A stretch of 20,659 nucleotides of DNA from Flammeovirgaceae bacterium UBA4659 (GCA_002405445.1 DHLV01000221.1:1-20659), one strand, 5' to 3'; numbered from the stretch's first letter, positions 9,601-15,671 are shown. Notes: generated from the sequence alone by a model not told the origin. Translations and numbers: made by a program.

Positions 9601-9787
9601 GGCACAGGTGCTGGAGCGCTTGTTGGCATTGGGTAAAGAGAGTCAGATTTACAGTGCCGATGCTCCGCCTACCGACCAGCAGGGCGAAGTATATGAACTT
9701 ACCGTGAAGCGCCTCGAAGAAGTGCAAAGCCAGTTTGAACTGATCCGTAAAAGCCCAGAAATCAAGCAATTGGAGAAGAAGAAGTAA
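6689..9787 (+). CDS. Secreted VPS10/BNR (Asp-box) beta-propeller protein
   Basis: A 1032-residue protein starting MRLFYILVLQLLVQFTFAQS, a clear Sec signal peptide; this fixes the start at 6689 although the frame is open 34 codons further upstream. The first ~780 residues hold about eleven Asp-box motifs (patterns such as TDGGKNW, KDGGKTW, EDGGDSW, QDGGKTW, TDFGKTW), marking sortilin/VPS10-like propellers. The C-terminal ~250 residues form a beta domain (VPVGNYTIVLKAHGKEF) and a helical end. Relatives are labelled glycosyl hydrolase or WD40/BNR proteins, but no catalytic residues can be assigned, so activity is unknown. There is no type IX sorting domain. It follows ccoS after a 177-base gap with its own possible promoter and is probably not part of the cco operon. 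Confidence 0.88.
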   Translation: MRLFYILVLQLLVQFTFAQSFDSKTFSNLRFRFIGPDGNRMIAAVGEPGNPMVAYAGAASGGLWKTEDMGITWKSVFDDTEDSSVGAIALAPSHPKQVWVGTGETFLIRPAHAVGNGVYKSSNAGKTWKHLGLEKTFRISRVIVHPTDTNTVYVASLGHTHGPQQERGVYKTTDGGKNWERVFFVNENTGCSDLAIDPKNPDVLYAAMWEVEIKTWMLNSGGTGSGIYRTKDGGKTWEPLRNGIESGPSHPVGKTSVDVAYSNPKVVYALVEDKEPRLYRSEDGGDSWKLMHKHHGMGQRAGYYTRLRVSTADENTVYTISVGIMKTTDGGKTFDKKFNQWGPGGDNHDMWFDPKDGKRILCAHDGCLNMTFNEGKTWSNINLPIAQMYHVAVDNQVPYFVYSNRQDGWSYRGPSRYLGGWNIPLGAWQGVGGCESGYAQPDPFDNSIVWSGCYDGGLDVFDLKTMHPRDVRVWPQTQIGSKPADAKYRWHWNFPMVLSKHVKGRVWVGSQFVHETNNVGQSWNVISPDLTTNDKTHQQNSGGIANDNLMTWDGCTLYSMSESPVKEGVLWTGSNDGQVNVTQDGGKTWTNVSANIPGLPKWGTIRNIDASNFDAGTCYLSVDAHHVNDFGSYVYKTTDFGKTWTRLPVNLPSNNSNYVNQIKEDPAKAGLLWLGTDKSLYFSPDDGKNWVQLKGNLPPVPIYGIEVQKHFRDLVVGTYGRGIYILDDITPVREFSEQVQNADAHLFSLRYTYRFQDVNGIKTENSFVNGQNPPDGAAISYYLKDKSKDSVEVLVFNDRKELVQKMKGKNQKGIQRVWWNLRLQEHAMPKLRTRPRGKEWVELDEKGERNLFIPDLDIGPGVTPPMVPVGNYTIVLKAHGKEFRQNLALLKDPNTKSTGENMAKQYTLGVKLYTATKTALQLIDDMEKMRAQLLTKKDRKSLALEDRIYQLEAVLFDINQTGARWDIFRSGAQVLERLLALGKESQIYSADAPPTDQQGEVYELTVKRLEEVQSQFELIRKSPEIKQLEKKK

Positions 9788-9849
9788 GTTGAAACTCCAG
9801 ACTTGCACAAGTGATTGCGAGTTGGGAAATTTGTTTTTAAATTAAAAAA

Positions 9850-10167
9850 ATGGCAAAGAAGTTTGTAGAGATTGACGTGGAATTAGCCATAATGGAATTC
9901 AAGGAAGATGGGCTATATTTTTTGTATTCTCCGGCATTAGATATCACGGGGTATGGAAAAACAAAATCTGAAGCTCGCGAATCCTATCGACTGACTGTCG
10001 AAGAATTCATGAGATACACAATTAACAAACGTATTTTATTGAAAGAGCTGGAAAAACTTGGATGGACTATTACAAAGAATAAAGAAGTTTTTGTGCCTAA
10101 ACTTTCGGCCCTTATCCAAAAGCGAGCCTATTTAGAAGAGATATTGACAGAAAAGAAATTCAAATAA
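9850..10167 (+). CDS. hicB: HicB-family antitoxin
   Basis: A 105-residue protein with the HicB degenerate RNase-H-like fold: an extended strand pair (FKEDGLYFLYSPALDITGYG) followed by the helix TKSEARESYRLTVEEFMRYT. HicB proteins neutralise HicA and usually autorepress through a C-terminal DNA-binding domain. The C-terminal ~40 residues (LGWTITKNKEVFVPKL...) do not show an obvious HTH or ribbon-helix-helix, so autoregulation is uncertain. Its partner lies 37 bases downstream. Order is antitoxin then toxin, the reverse of canonical hicAB. The gene appears richer in A+T than the block to its left. Confidence 0.78.
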   Translation: MAKKFVEIDVELAIMEFKEDGLYFLYSPALDITGYGKTKSEARESYRLTVEEFMRYTINKRILLKELEKLGWTITKNKEVFVPKLSALIQKRAYLEEILTEKKFK

Positions 10168-10204
10168 GAGTGATGAACAATTGACTATTCCTGCCTTTGC
10201 TTAA

Positions 10205-10444
10205 ATGTCAGGTCAACACTTAAGAAATATTGCACTAGATGATTATCGAAAGTATTTGGAATATTTAGGATGCAAGTGTACCAGACGAAAAGGCGGTCAC
10301 GAACATTTCACGCGCAGCGATCTGTCGAGACCACTCACCTTACAAAGTCACATTGATCCTGTTCCGGAGTTTATTATAAAAAATCGCCTTCGAATATTGG
10401 GGATTGATAGAAAACAGTTTTTAGAACAATATTATCTGATGTAG
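10205..10444 (+). CDS. hicA: HicA-family mRNA interferase toxin
   Basis: A 79-residue protein with the small dsRBD-like HicA fold: helix ALDDYRKYLEYLG, then the basic strand CTRRKGGHEHF, then SHIDPVPEFIIKNRLRILGI. H32 in GGHEHF aligns with the catalytic His of HicA (usually G-S-H-x-x-F/Y). HicA cleaves mRNA and arrests growth unless bound by HicB. The protein is intact, slightly longer than the minimal HicA, and carries a 10-15 residue N-terminal extension. It is paired with the upstream hicB. Confidence 0.8.
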   Translation: MSGQHLRNIALDDYRKYLEYLGCKCTRRKGGHEHFTRSDLSRPLTLQSHIDPVPEFIIKNRLRILGIDRKQFLEQYYLM

Positions 10445-10514
10445 CCTGAATAGGGGCTGAAAAGACCATGAATGGAGGCTAAACCCAACGTCAATGTTAA
10501 GTTTTTCTAACTTT

Positions 10515-10544
10515 TTGGTAATGATTCGATAACGGCATAATTTG
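10515..10544 (+). promoter_or_regulatory. Candidate promoter for the H1-like gene
   Basis: TTTTTG ending at 10517, a 20-base spacer, then TAATTTG at 10538-10544 resembles the Bacteroidota TTG / TAnnTTTG promoter, with the -7 box one base short. It lies 24 bases before the ATG at 10568. Confidence 0.4.
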
Positions 10545-10567
10545 GCACTTACAAACTTAAACAACCT

Positions 10568-10819
10568 ATGGCTACTAAACTGAAAGGGAAAAAGGAAGTG
10601 AAGAATGTGCTGGTCAATTCTTTGCATCAAACAATAGAAAAATTGGGCGTGAGTAAGTCAGGCAAGAAGACCGAGAAGTTGCTGGAGAAGAGCGCACAAA
10701 AAATTGCGAATAAGGTAGCCAAGCGATTGAAGAAGGAGAGCAAGAGCGTTGCTCAGAAAAAAGCGAAGGCAAAACGTGTTGCAAAGCCAAAAAACAAGCA
10801 GAAGAAATCTGCGAAGTAA
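10568..10819 (+). CDS. Small lysine-rich histone-H1-like protein
   Basis: An 83-residue protein with 27 Lys and 2 Arg. The first ~55 residues can form amphipathic helices (VLVNSLHQTIEKLG, LEKSAQKIANKVAKRL). The last ~25 residues are a Lys/Ala-rich tail (KKAKAKRVAKPKNKQ) like the C-terminal tails of eukaryotic H1 and of bacterial H1-like proteins. Such proteins usually bind nucleic acid through charge; DNA compaction is inferred from composition only. It is not clearly one of the described Hc1/HU-tail families. It has its own candidate promoter and ends 33 bases before the convergent crtY stop. Confidence 0.7.
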   Translation: MATKLKGKKEVKNVLVNSLHQTIEKLGVSKSGKKTEKLLEKSAQKIANKVAKRLKKESKSVAQKKAKAKRVAKPKNKQKKSAK

Positions 10820-10851
10820 CAGCGCAGGCAACGGCTATCAAGAAACCAAGA

Positions 10852-11559
10852 TCAATTTCTGGTGTTGGTGTTTCTTTTTTGAAAAAACTCAAACAGCGAG
10901 ATGTTGAGTAAAATCAATAGCATGCCGTAGAAAACATCTTCAAACGGAATGGTACCCATGCGTATGCCCAAGTTTTCTTCGTTGTCGTACCACACAATGG
11001 GCTCATCTAAACCGGTGCCTGTAAGTACGCCATTTACGATAAAAAAAGGAATGAGTATAAATCCAAAGGCAATATAAAAACGACCGAGGAAATCCGGTTT
11101 CCAAATCATTTCGACAAAGGCAAGTGCCGCCAGCAATCCGATAAATGTGAGCGCGGTATAGGCGCGATGCGCGTTAAATGCCAACGTCACTAGACCAAAG
11201 AAGAAAATAAAGATGGTAATTAGTCGGTGGTATTTTGATCCTGCCTCTTTTTTGAAGATGAAATTTACGGCCTCGTATGAGAAGATGCAGGCACTTGGAA
11301 TGCAAATGAACCACAACACTTCTTCAATTGGTAGATTATACAGGTAAACGCCAGAAACATAACGGGGATTAAAACCCCACACGCCCATGTCGGTAAACCA
11401 TGCATCCCAAATCAAAAATAGAATGCCAGGTAAAATCACCGCAGGTAAAATGAACTTCCATTTTTTATACACGGGGTTGATGGGCAAAAAACTCAATCCC
11501 AACGGAAAGATGATGGTGAGCAAGTCGATGACAGCGTAGTAGTATTTTTCGGGAATCAT
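10852..11559 (-). CDS. crtY: Lycopene beta-cyclase, fused CrtYc-CrtYd type
   Basis: A 235-residue membrane protein with about six or seven helices, composed of two homologous lycopene-cyclase domains fused end to end. Each repeat has the Pro-x-Glu-Glu/Asp motif: P77-I-E79-E80 in the first and P205-F-E207-D208 in the second; these acids are thought to protonate lycopene. The sequence before the first (NPRYVSGVYLYNLPIEEVLW) is typical of the family. It converts lycopene to beta-carotene in the cell membrane. It is the last gene of a minus-strand unit with crtZ and an SRPBCC gene. The 181-base gap to crtZ holds a nested inverted repeat. Confidence 0.9.
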   Translation of the reverse strand: MIPEKYYYAVIDLLTIIFPLGLSFLPINPVYKKWKFILPAVILPGILFLIWDAWFTDMGVWGFNPRYVSGVYLYNLPIEEVLWFICIPSACIFSYEAVNFIFKKEAGSKYHRLITIFIFFFGLVTLAFNAHRAYTALTFIGLLAALAFVEMIWKPDFLGRFYIAFGFILIPFFIVNGVLTGTGLDEPIVWYDNEENLGIRMGTIPFEDVFYGMLLILLNISLFEFFQKRNTNTRN

Positions 11560-11577
11560 TAATTTATTGTAAAAATG

Positions 11578-11682
11578 CCCTCACCCAAATAATGCGATGC
11601 GTTACTTGAACGTTTCGGTACCCTCTCCCTCGGGAGAGGGTGGCACAAACTTGCAAGAACCCGAACTTTTTTTGGGTGAGGG
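11578..11682. repeat. Nested inverted repeat between crtZ and crtY
   Basis: Outer arms CCCTCACCCAAA (11578-11589) and TTTGGGTGAGGG (11671-11682) are perfect complements. Inside is a perfect 10-base stem, ACCCTCTCCC at 11620-11629 and GGGAGAGGGT at 11632-11641. It looks like a dispersed intergenic palindrome. On the minus-strand transcript it would fold between crtZ and crtY, where it could stabilise RNA or attenuate crtY. Confidence 0.8.
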
Positions 11683-11740
11683 TGTCACTAAAAAGTTGTT
11701 GGCTTTGAAATTAATATAAAATCCATGGATCTGTGGCGGC

Positions 11741-12235
11741 CTATTGCGTTTCCTGCCTGTCTTTCTTCAATACAAACTTTTTCGGTTCAAACTTTTTTGG
11801 GGCATACAAAAAACCAAAGGCTTCGCAGTTTTCTTTTGTGTGCTTGGCATGGTGAATGTAATGTGCGTGCATCATTCGTTGGAGGTACGAACTTCTTTTT
11901 TTGGGAATCCATTTGATGCGCTGGTGTACAATCACATCGTGGAAGACCACATAAAAAATGCCGTAGCACAAAATGCCCAACCCTACTGAGAATAAATACG
12001 CACTGGGGTACACCGAGGTAGAGACTACAATCAAAATGATGGACGGCACGCTAAACACCACGGCAAACAAATCGTTGCGCTCCAAGGCGTGGTCATGCAC
12101 ACTGTGGTGCGATTTGTGCCAGATCCACAAAAAGCCGTGCATCACAAATTTGTGCGTAAACCAAGCCACACCTTCCATAAAGAGGAAGGTACCGATGGTG
12201 ATAATAGAACAAAGAACAATCGTTAACCAATTCAT
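11741..12235 (-). CDS. crtZ: Beta-carotene hydroxylase CrtZ
   Basis: A 164-residue membrane protein of the fatty acid hydroxylase/carotene hydroxylase superfamily with the diiron histidine clusters: H28-KFVM-H33, H40-KS-H43-H44, H99-DVIV-H104 and H123-x-H125-YI-H128-H129. The length and the order of clusters fit CrtZ, which adds 3-hydroxyl groups to beta-carotene rings to give zeaxanthin. Four membrane helices lie between the clusters. It is flanked on the same strand by crtY (product line: lycopene to beta-carotene) and the SRPBCC gene. The reading frame is intact. Confidence 0.91.
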   Translation of the reverse strand: MNWLTIVLCSIITIGTFLFMEGVAWFTHKFVMHGFLWIWHKSHHSVHDHALERNDLFAVVFSVPSIILIVVSTSVYPSAYLFSVGLGILCYGIFYVVFHDVIVHQRIKWIPKKRSSYLQRMMHAHYIHHAKHTKENCEAFGFLYAPKKFEPKKFVLKKDRQETQ

Positions 12236-12244
12236 GCGTTGTGT

Positions 12245-12318
12245 AACTCTGCGTGTATTTCTCTGCGAACTCTGTGGTAAAATTTTAAACCGCAGAGGCC
12301 ACAGAGATGCACAGAGGT
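12245..12318. repeat. CTCTGTG-type inverted repeat between SRPBCC and crtZ genes
   Basis: Left half has CTCTGCG-type units (ACTCTGCG, TCTCTGCG, ACTCTGTGGT) and the right half their complements (ACCGCAGAGG, CCACAGAG, GCACAGAGG) around an AAAATTTTAA centre. The whole 83-base gap is this imperfect palindrome. Similar CTCTGTG/CACAGAG intergenic repeats are familiar from many genomes. Confidence 0.75.
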
Positions 12319-12786
12319 TTATCGTTTAGCTTTAAAATATTCTTCCAACACCTTATACCGATAGTCAAAAATACGGTTTACCTCTTTGCCCACAAATAGC
12401 CAATGCGCCAACCGACCCAAAATCCCCAAGGGAATGGCATAGTTCACTTCATCAATCATTTCCACCCCGCCCGGCACTTCTTTAAAGTGGTGCTGGTGAT
12501 GCCAAAGGGCGTAAGGCCCAAAGCGCTGCTCGTCAATAAAATGGAGCGGCTCTTTTACCTGCGTAATTTCCGTTACCCAATGCACCTTGATGCCCGGCAA
12601 TACCGAAACATGGTAGCGAATAATTTGCCCAGCATAGGCTTTTTCACCCCCGGAAATGTATAAAATCTTAAAACCCATGTGGCCGGGCGTTATTTTGTCC
12701 AGGTTTCTGGGCGTGGAGAAAAACTCCCACGCTTCCCTTAGCGAAATGGGCAGCACTTGCGTGCGCTGGAGGTTGTAGATATGCAT
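12319..12786 (-). CDS. SRPBCC (START-like) protein of the carotenoid operon
   Basis: A 155-residue soluble protein of the SRPBCC/Bet v1-like ligand-binding superfamily, beginning QRTQVLPISLREAWEFF, the usual first strand and helix. It continues TPRNLDKITPGHMGFKIL, then PYALWHHQHHFKEV and a C-terminal amphipathic helix (IFDYRYKVLEEYF). Such proteins are often encoded in Bacteroidota carotenoid clusters between crtI/crtB and crtZ; a pigment or lipid ligand is inferred, not shown. It would be the first gene of the present minus-strand unit. crtI and crtB, expected upstream, are absent from the window, and a + strand AraC gene stands there instead. Confidence 0.78.
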   Translation of the reverse strand: MHIYNLQRTQVLPISLREAWEFFSTPRNLDKITPGHMGFKILYISGGEKAYAGQIIRYHVSVLPGIKVHWVTEITQVKEPLHFIDEQRFGPYALWHHQHHFKEVPGGVEMIDEVNYAIPLGILGRLAHWLFVGKEVNRIFDYRYKVLEEYFKAKR

Positions 12787-12930
12787 GTTACATAAACACT
12801 AAAACCACCAAAGGGTTTTTGGTTGTTGCGCGTACACTGCATTTTTGGTAGGTTATGGGTAATCAAAATGTTGGTAGCCGGGCGCTACCGGTCAGGCTAT
12901 GACGAATGCCAAAAAATAATCACCTTTGAA

Positions 12931-13332
12931 ATGATGAAAAATGAAAACAGCACAATATCCGTGAGGCAACGGCAAATTGTTAGCCAGTATCTTCAGCAAT
13001 TGGATCGGCACCTAGCAGACCTCAAAGCGGGAAAGGCTCAAAAAACGTTTGAGATAAAGGACTTAGCGGACTTATTGTTTGTAAGTCCCAAACACCTGAG
13101 TAACACGATCCAGGAAGTTTTGGGAAAGTCTCCATGCGACATTTACGAAGAAAGACTCATTGAGATTTCAAAGGAACTGATACTCACTACTGACCACACC
13201 ATTTCACATATCGCCCAAACATTAACCTATGACCCCTCCAATTTTACAAAGTTTTTTAAAAGCTATGAGGGAATAACTCCTAAACAATTTCGCGAACTGC
13301 AATCAAAAACGGAACTTCTCACCAAAAAATAG
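12931..13332 (+). CDS. AraC-family regulator, HTH domain only
   Basis: A 133-residue protein that is essentially one AraC/XylS DNA-binding domain. The first HTH is KDLADLLFVSPKHLSNTIQ, the linker helix contains PCDIYEERLIEISKELI, and the second HTH is TISHIAQTLTYDPSNFTKFF, followed by the family signature GITPKQFREL. No effector domain precedes it. I start at ATG 12931 (MMKNENS), since the 36 open codons upstream look non-coding and span a small GGTAGC/GCTACC hairpin. The stop codon lies inside a 21-base-period direct repeat that looks like its own type of operator. The next gene on the strand is the SDR oxidoreductase, its likely target. Confidence 0.85.
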   Translation: MMKNENSTISVRQRQIVSQYLQQLDRHLADLKAGKAQKTFEIKDLADLLFVSPKHLSNTIQEVLGKSPCDIYEERLIEISKELILTTDHTISHIAQTLTYDPSNFTKFFKSYEGITPKQFRELQSKTELLTKK

Positions 13333-13346
13333 GAACTTCTCACCAA
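13311..13346 (+). promoter_or_regulatory. Direct-repeat operator, AraC type (21-base period)
   Basis: GGAACTTCTCACCAA occurs at 13311-13325 and again at 13332-13346, identical over 15 bases with a 21-base period. AraC/XylS proteins bind direct half-sites spaced one 21-base double turn apart. The downstream half-site lies 21 bases before AAACTTTG (13368-13375, one mismatch to TAnnTTTG), so it would cover the -33 region as for class II activation. Confidence 0.6.
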
Positions 13347-13367
13347 TACCCAATCATTTTCGATTTG

Positions 13368-13375
13368 AAACTTTG
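13368..13375 (+). promoter_or_regulatory. Weak -7 box (AAACTTTG) for the SDR gene
   Basis: One mismatch from TAnnTTTG, 24 bases before the SDR ATG at 13399. The imperfect box together with the adjoining direct repeat fits an activator-dependent promoter. Confidence 0.35.
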
Positions 13376-13398
13376 CATCAACAAAATTTCAAAGAAAA

Positions 13399-14271
13399 AT
13401 GGCAAAGAAGATTCTAATTACGGGGGCAAGCGGTGGTTTCGGTAAATTGACCGTTTTGACATTATTACAAAAGGGACATCAAGTTGCAGCTGCCATGCGT
13501 GACGCTGAGAGGCGAAACAAATCCATCGCTTCTGAATTGTCAATGGCAGGTGCAATAATCGTTTCGATAGATGTTACCAGCAATGAAAGTGTAGCAAACG
13601 GGGTTCAAGATGCTATGAACCGGTTACATGGATTGGACATCGTGATCAATAATGCCGGTATTGGCGTACACGGAATGCAAGAGTTTTTTACGGTAGAAGA
13701 CTACCAAAAATTGTTTGACATCAATTTATTCGGTGTGCAAAGAGTGAATAGAGCGGTGATTCCATATTTCCGGCAGAAGCAGGATGGGTTAATTCTGTAC
13801 ACATCAAGTTGTTTGGGTAGAGTGGCATTACCTTTTTATGGTCTGTATCAATCAACCAAGTGGGCACTGGAAGCAATGGCTGAAAATTACAGATTAGAAC
13901 TTTCAGGCTTTGGCATAGAAAACTGTATTGTAGAACCGGGCGGATACCCAACTGCATTTGCAGAAAATTTGGTTCACCCGAGCGATAAAAGCCAGGAACA
14001 GTACTACGGAGATTTTGCCAACGCCCCAGCGCAATCTTTGCAAGGCTTTATGAGCTTTTTACAAGCGAATCCCCAGCAAAATCCGCAAAAAGTAGCCGAC
14101 ATTTTTGCTGAAATTATTGACAAGCCCAAGGGCGAGCGGCCATTCAGAACTGCTGTCGATTTTATAGGCATGGGCGAGCTGATTCAAAAATACAATGAAC
14201 ATTTGGAGCAAATAACAACAGGCTTATTAACAAATTTCGGTTCGCAAGGGTTGCTGAAAGTAAAAATATAA
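13399..14271 (+). CDS. Classical SDR-family oxidoreductase
   Basis: A 290-residue Rossmann-fold enzyme of the classical short-chain dehydrogenase/reductase family. The cofactor motif is T8-G9-A-S-G-G13-F-G15; N84-N85-A86-G87 stabilises the central sheet; the catalytic set is Ser136/137, Tyr150 and Lys154 (Y-QST-K). R34, after the second strand, suggests NADP(H) preference, as an inference. The substrate is unknown; the ~30 residues beyond the usual 250 lie at the C-terminus. It is followed after 9 bases by an NTF2/SnoaL-like gene and preceded by an AraC-family gene, so the three probably form a regulator-plus-operon unit. Confidence 0.9.
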   Translation: MAKKILITGASGGFGKLTVLTLLQKGHQVAAAMRDAERRNKSIASELSMAGAIIVSIDVTSNESVANGVQDAMNRLHGLDIVINNAGIGVHGMQEFFTVEDYQKLFDINLFGVQRVNRAVIPYFRQKQDGLILYTSSCLGRVALPFYGLYQSTKWALEAMAENYRLELSGFGIENCIVEPGGYPTAFAENLVHPSDKSQEQYYGDFANAPAQSLQGFMSFLQANPQQNPQKVADIFAEIIDKPKGERPFRTAVDFIGMGELIQKYNEHLEQITTGLLTNFGSQGLLKVKI

Positions 14272-14280
14272 AAGAGTGAT

Positions 14281-14706
14281 ATGGTAGCTGATGTAATCAG
14301 GAAACTTTTTTCAGGGGTAGATAATCGCGATTGGAATAGTGTAATTACTGTATTCGATGACAAAGTAATGTTAGACTACTCTTCTATGAACGGAGTTTCG
14401 CCCTCATTGCTCAGCCCAAAAGAGATTGTTGATACATGGTCTTCATTTTTGCCTGGGTTTGATAAAACGAATCACCAATTGACGAATTTCAACACCATCG
14501 AATTAAACGATCTCACACGGGTAACTTGTAAAGGCAAGGCTGATCACTTTATCGGAAGCTCTGTTTGGACAGTGGATGGTGATTATGTAATTGAAATAAA
14601 CAAGGACAACAAGGTCAGTTCAATGAAATTTGATTTCAAGAATCAAAGTGGTGATTTAGAACTACCAAAAAAGGCCATCGAAATAATGCAAAAAAGAATC
14701 CGATGA
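14281..14706 (+). CDS. NTF2/SnoaL-like protein
   Basis: A 141-residue cone-shaped alpha+beta barrel of the nuclear transport factor 2/SnoaL superfamily. The pattern is the N-terminal helix VIRKLFSGVDNRDWNSVITVF, then DDKVMLDYSSMNG, a helix around SPKEIVDTWSSFLPGF, and long strands ending VWTVDGDYVIEINKDNKVSSM. Members act as small isomerases, hydrolases or binding proteins; no catalytic residues can be assigned. The start is ATG 14281, 9 bases after the SDR stop, so it is almost certainly co-transcribed and may act on the same substrate. In Bacteroidota such pairs are common beside AraC regulators. Confidence 0.8.
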   Translation: MVADVIRKLFSGVDNRDWNSVITVFDDKVMLDYSSMNGVSPSLLSPKEIVDTWSSFLPGFDKTNHQLTNFNTIELNDLTRVTCKGKADHFIGSSVWTVDGDYVIEINKDNKVSSMKFDFKNQSGDLELPKKAIEIMQKRIR

Positions 14707-14777
14707 GGTTCAGTGCTAAACAGGCATGCTTTGGTAGGAAAAGAGTCTGTTCAAAAAGCAGATAAAGCCAGGGCTGC

Positions 14778-14918
14778 TAAAAGCCATCTCAAAAATATAT
14801 CACCATGCCAGGTTCAGCCTGCCGAAACCGGGTTTCAGTACCGAACAGCCTTCGACAAGGCTGCATGTCCGTCTTGCTCAGGTTGACAATTAAAAATTGA
14901 TTTTTGAGATGGCTTTTA
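14778..14918. mobile_element. Small MITE-like element with 19-base terminal inverted repeats
   Basis: TAAAAGCCATCTCAAAAAT (14778-14796) and its exact complement (14900-14918) bound a 141-base element. Both ends carry TA at the outside, as expected if TA is a duplicated target of an IS630/Tc1-mariner-type transposon; without it the repeats are AAAGCC...GGCTTT. Inside are the hairpins GAAAC/GTTTC and CAGCCTT/AAGGCTG, but no coding frame. The interior shares 18 of 21 bases (14809-14829) with a sequence at 19888-19908. Confidence 0.6.
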
Positions 14919-14962
14919 ATATCGGTTGTAGTCAGGCGGGGTGATGTGCTTCTATTGACAAT

Positions 14963-15052
14963 TTTGTGTATAATTGATGCGCGCTTCTTCGTGGCGGGTG
15001 CAGTGCTCAAAACACCCCCCCCCGAACGCCAAGCCGAAAACCGTTACACAAA
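14963..15052. repeat. attC-like bulged palindrome with a C9 tract
   Basis: Outer arms TTTGTGTA (14963-14970) and TACACAAA (15045-15052) are perfect complements. Inner arms GGCGGGTG (14993-15000) and CACC...CGCC (15013-15030) pair with a bulge that includes nine consecutive C (15015-15023). The two-box, bulged layout resembles integron attC sites, but the end core GTTACAC differs by one base from GTTRRRY, and no integrase is present. It fills the gap before the broken Crp gene. Confidence 0.35.
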
Positions 15053-15107
15053 GCCCAAAAACCGCTGGCAGAAAGCTTCAAGCCCACTGCAATTTAAACA
15101 TCAGCAA

Positions 15108-15671
15108 GTGCATCAACTTCGAGAATTTTTAAAAACGCTCATTCAATTGACAGACAGTGATCAGGTGCTGTTAGAAAATTGTAGTACCCAAATCGAAGTA
15201 AATAAAGGACACATTCTTTTGCAAGAGGGGAAAATCGCTCAAAAATTATATTTTGTGGAGCAAGGTCTGGTGTGTGGTAAACTCAATCTTGACGGCAAGG
15301 AAATTATCAACTGGTTTTCGTATGAAAAGCAATTTGTAACCTCTCTTTTTTCTTTCATCAGCCGCAAGCCGAGTTATGAGAGCATTGAGACGTTGGAAAA
15401 ATGTCTCCTTTTTGAAATTAGGTATGAAAACCTACAATTGCTCTACCGGCAAATTCCAACCTTTGAATAACTGGGCAGGGTGCTGACCGAGCAGTATTAT
15501 ATTCAATTAGAAGAGAGGACGATGAGTTTGCAGTATTTATCTGCCAAAGAACGATTCGAGCAATTTGTAATGAAAGAGCACCGGCTGTACCAACGCATAT
15601 CGTTAGGGCAACTATCTTCCTATTTAGGCATTTCTCAAGAAACGCTGAGCCGCATCAGAGCGAAGAAATAA
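15108..15671 (+). pseudogene. Crp/Fnr-family regulator broken by an in-frame TAA
   Basis: One frame encodes a 187-residue Crp/Fnr-type regulator except for a TAA at 15468-15470 (codon 121). Upstream are the cNMP-binding-type beta-roll (residues 10-110: VNKGHILLQEGK, LYFVEQGLV); downstream are the dimer helix and HTH (LGQLSSYLGISQETLSRIRAKK). The frame is kept across the stop (TFE-stop-LGRVLTEQYY), so a single base change of a sense codon explains it. The recognition helix QETLSR has Glu, Ser and Arg as in FNR. GTG 15108 (MHQLREFL) is taken as the start; the open frame before it crosses the attC-like palindrome. The size and end match the intact regulator at 20039. A sequencing error or read-through is the alternative. 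Confidence 0.8.

Noticed and set aside
12823..12930. 36-codon N-terminal extension of the AraC-family protein
   Set aside because: No family similarity, contains a small hairpin, and ATG 12931 gives a normal HTH-only protein.
14904..15107. Upstream extension of the broken Crp gene beginning MRWLLISVVV
   Set aside because: It starts in the terminal inverted repeat and crosses the attC-like palindrome and C9 tract; Crp-family homology begins at GTG 15108.
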